A DNA stretch of 64,000 nt from Acanthosoma haemorrhoidale (lineage: Eukaryota > Arthropoda > Insecta > Hemiptera > Acanthosomatidae): NCBI GenBank assembly GCA_930367205.1, contig OV884009.1, positions 88,247,189 through 88,311,188 of the forward strand. The letters run 5' to 3'. The stretch's first letter is position 1. Each line of letters opens with the position of its first letter. Below, in pieces: positions 61,950 through 64,000 of the stretch. The notes beneath the pieces were generated by a model, which was not told the origin of the DNA, ran no database searches, and was given only the letters and a program-made list of their open reading frames with translations. Both the position numbers and the translations under genes were made by a program.

Positions 61950-62960
61950 TCGATAGACGATTTATACCCCTCCATCCAAACCAGACGTCAACCGTGGCGT
62001 CAAGCCTCTTCCTCTTCAATTGGTTGTTCAACGCGTACCACACTGTTTACGTTATCCACGTCAGTCAAATTATCGTAAGGCCTTTCATTAGAAGTCGATC
62101 TTTGGCCAATCATTTAATTTAAGCAGTCCACTGTAAATCCAGGCTCAACAAGAATGTTGAAAAGCGTACTCACTTGACTATTATCTCTTAACATCAGAAG
62201 ATTTTCACATAAATCATTTGGTTCTGTTGATTCTTCTTAGAGGGTATTTTTCTAACAATTATAAATTGTTGATTTCTTATTTGAATCTCAAGCGAGACCA
62301 ATTCTGTAAATCGTGTCTTTTAGATTAAGATATTTCAAAAATTGAGTAACATCTTTTTTTTTTTTTTGGCATAAGTAATAACAGTTTTTTACTTTAAACG
62401 AATGAATAATCCCCTGATCTATTGGATGAATCAAAGAGGATTTATTCTTCGGAAGAAATATTAAGACTTCAATTTTCCCCTCATCGGGTATAATACTTTC
62501 GGCAGGAGGGTAAACTGGGAAGTTCTGTCAAGTATAAGTAACTCTCTGAACTCTAGTTGTTTTTTGCAAATTTGCTTAAATGTGGTACAAAGTCGTAATG
62601 GGACCATTCATGAAATAAATTTGTTGTCATCCAAGCGTTTGAAGAGCTGGTGTATTTAGCTGGCAATTTTGACATGTCAATTGATCTAAAACAACGTGAA
62701 TTTCTGTTTTTCCCAATGCACAGTGAAGGTCATTTGCATTTTCGTGTTCTGTTGACAAATAAGAGCAGTGTAATCATATCTTTGCTAAATTTGAATCCTT
62801 CTTCACTTTTTTTTTTTTTCAATTTAATGATTTAGTAGGAAGCAGTCTGCAGTAAAAACCCGTTGCATCACATTTAAATATTAGCTGCTCACTATAATTA
62901 TTTTCAGAAATAATTAGAAACTCAAAATGCCTTGTTCCCTTCTTAATTGAGCTTTTGAAG
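61950..62960 (-). pseudogene. Tigger/jerky (pogo) transposase relic
   Basis: On the minus strand, in several frames: FKCDATGFYCRLLPTKSL (pogo/Tigger D-TGLxxRLLPxKTL, first catalytic Asp), ITLLLFVNRTRKCK, IGKNRN and RCF, KYTSSSNAWMTTNLFHEW, then GKIEVLIFLPKNKSSLIHPI and DQGIIHSFK, the region before the last catalytic Asp. NLKDTIYRIGL follows and then an acidic C-terminus. Stops, a T-run insertion near 62352-62367 and frameshifts abound. The motif order is that of jerky-type Tigger transposases. Terminal repeats were not found. Confidence 0.8.
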
Positions 62961-64000
62961 CACCTTTTCTCACTCGTCTATTATGAAGAGTTTTTCATTA
63001 GCTGTATATGATTTCAACTTTTTATTTTCAGCCATAGCCGGAAAAAGCACAAGGAATAAAAACTACAAAAAAAAACAACAGGGCAGGAACAAAACAGGAA
63101 AAACAGAACTCTTGAATAAATCTTTTAACTTTGAACAATTTTTAAAAATTCAAGTGGGTTCGCTAAGTGGGAGGCTGTATTGAATAGGTTTCCTGGTAAC
63201 TAGAGATGAGGGAGAAAATCGATTCGAAGCATCCGCTTATTTCAAGTACCTTGAAGTTTTATTGTGAAAAGCTTTGTATATAACGAATAGAATTTGTAGA
63301 TATCAAACAAAAAATGTTTGCATTGAAAAACAAATGAATAGTTAATTAAAAATTCCCCATACCCTAGGTTCGCAATAAGAAACGTAAATTAAATAAGCAA
63401 AATGAGGCCACTCCATTTCAAAAAGCAATAGAAATATTCGGGGAATCCTTAGTTACGTATAAGGTAATTACAGTTTAATAGCACTTCCCCCAAGGTATTC
63501 TTAATTTATTTTCTCTGAATCCTAAAAGCTATTGATAATCAGAGTGAGAATTTCACTTTAATTAAGCATTGTATTTCTTAATGTAAACATTCCCCCGAAA
63601 TAAAAATCAGGAAATATAAAAGAGAAGTTCAACTTGAATGGGAGAGTAGGATGTAAATTAAGACGTTGAAAAAAAGTACAAAATTAAAATAGTTACGGTA
63701 TGAAAAATTGTGATTCTGTTATAAAAACATTATAATGTGTAGTCATCTGTCTTACTTTTAGACTAATCAGAGATTGGGACCAGGGCTCCCGCGTTATATC
63801 CGAATCCGTCGTATTATAGACTAGGAGCTGGCGATGGACCCATTCAACGGATGGACTTACAGCTACGAACTATTTTAAACGATAGATAATCGACATCTGA
63901 ATACACAAATCCGGTCAGTCACCGTTGATTTATGCCGTTAATTTGGCGTTTCGTATAACGATAAAACTTACAGTTGAAATTTTACGATGTTTAGTATGTG
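62961..64000. other. No gene recognised, right edge
   Basis: AT-rich to 63700, then a short less AT-rich segment to the edge. No kinase exon or transposon motif was recognised. It is presumably intron of the kinase gene. Confidence 0.4.

Overview
The window looks like AT-rich nuclear DNA of an arthropod, most likely an insect. The evidence is a GT-AG spliced gene for a novel (epsilon-class) protein kinase C, very long introns, and decayed elements of several animal clades: Jockey-like LINEs, Ty3/gypsy, BEL/Pao, Ty1/copia, Tc1-like, Tigger/pogo and hAT. Nothing bacterial, plasmid-like or CRISPR-like is present. I cannot name the species.

The one securely identified host gene runs on the minus strand from 59069 down to 34007. 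Seven exons encode about 350 residues: the whole kinase domain and the C-terminal tail of the Drosophila Pkc98E / vertebrate PKC-epsilon orthologue. The exons for the regulatory C1 and C2 domains must lie beyond the right edge of the window. The introns range from 108 bp to 12.1 kb and hold most of the transposon debris.

Layout, left to right. 1-2.1 kb: a Tc1-like transposase relic (minus) and the 5' end of a BEL/Pao element (LTR, primer site, gag piece). 4.48-5.55 kb: a probable last exon and 3' UTR of an unidentified plus-strand gene whose tail carries a PPxY motif. 9.38-13.68 kb: a complete, young Ty3/gypsy element with near-identical 170-bp LTRs, a 4-bp target duplication, a canonical -1 slippery heptamer at the gag/pol junction and two one-base frameshifts in pol. 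14.4-17.8 kb: two LTR-like repeats of one family placed head to head, a perfect GC-rich hairpin, and a deleted Jockey-like LINE. 17.9-31 kb: very AT-rich DNA with one plausible terminal coding exon (22542-22735, minus) of an unidentified gene. 31.0-32.6 kb: a cluster of LINE, copia and BEL/Pao relics. 34.0-59.1 kb: the kinase gene with two further copies of the LTR-like family, a second copy of the LINE, copia fragments, an internally deleted Jockey element, a possible tRNA-derived SINE and a 3'-truncated Tc1-like element. 59.9-63 kb: hAT and Tigger/jerky transposase relics.

No operon-like or cooperating gene set is present. The main biology is one signalling kinase gene with introns swollen by transposons, plus one recent retrotransposon whose expression signals can still be read. 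I did not find a convincing new biological system. The most interesting items are the four-copy LTR-like family with its promoter palindrome, the intact frameshift signal in the gypsy element, and two coding-quality terminal exons that I could not identify.
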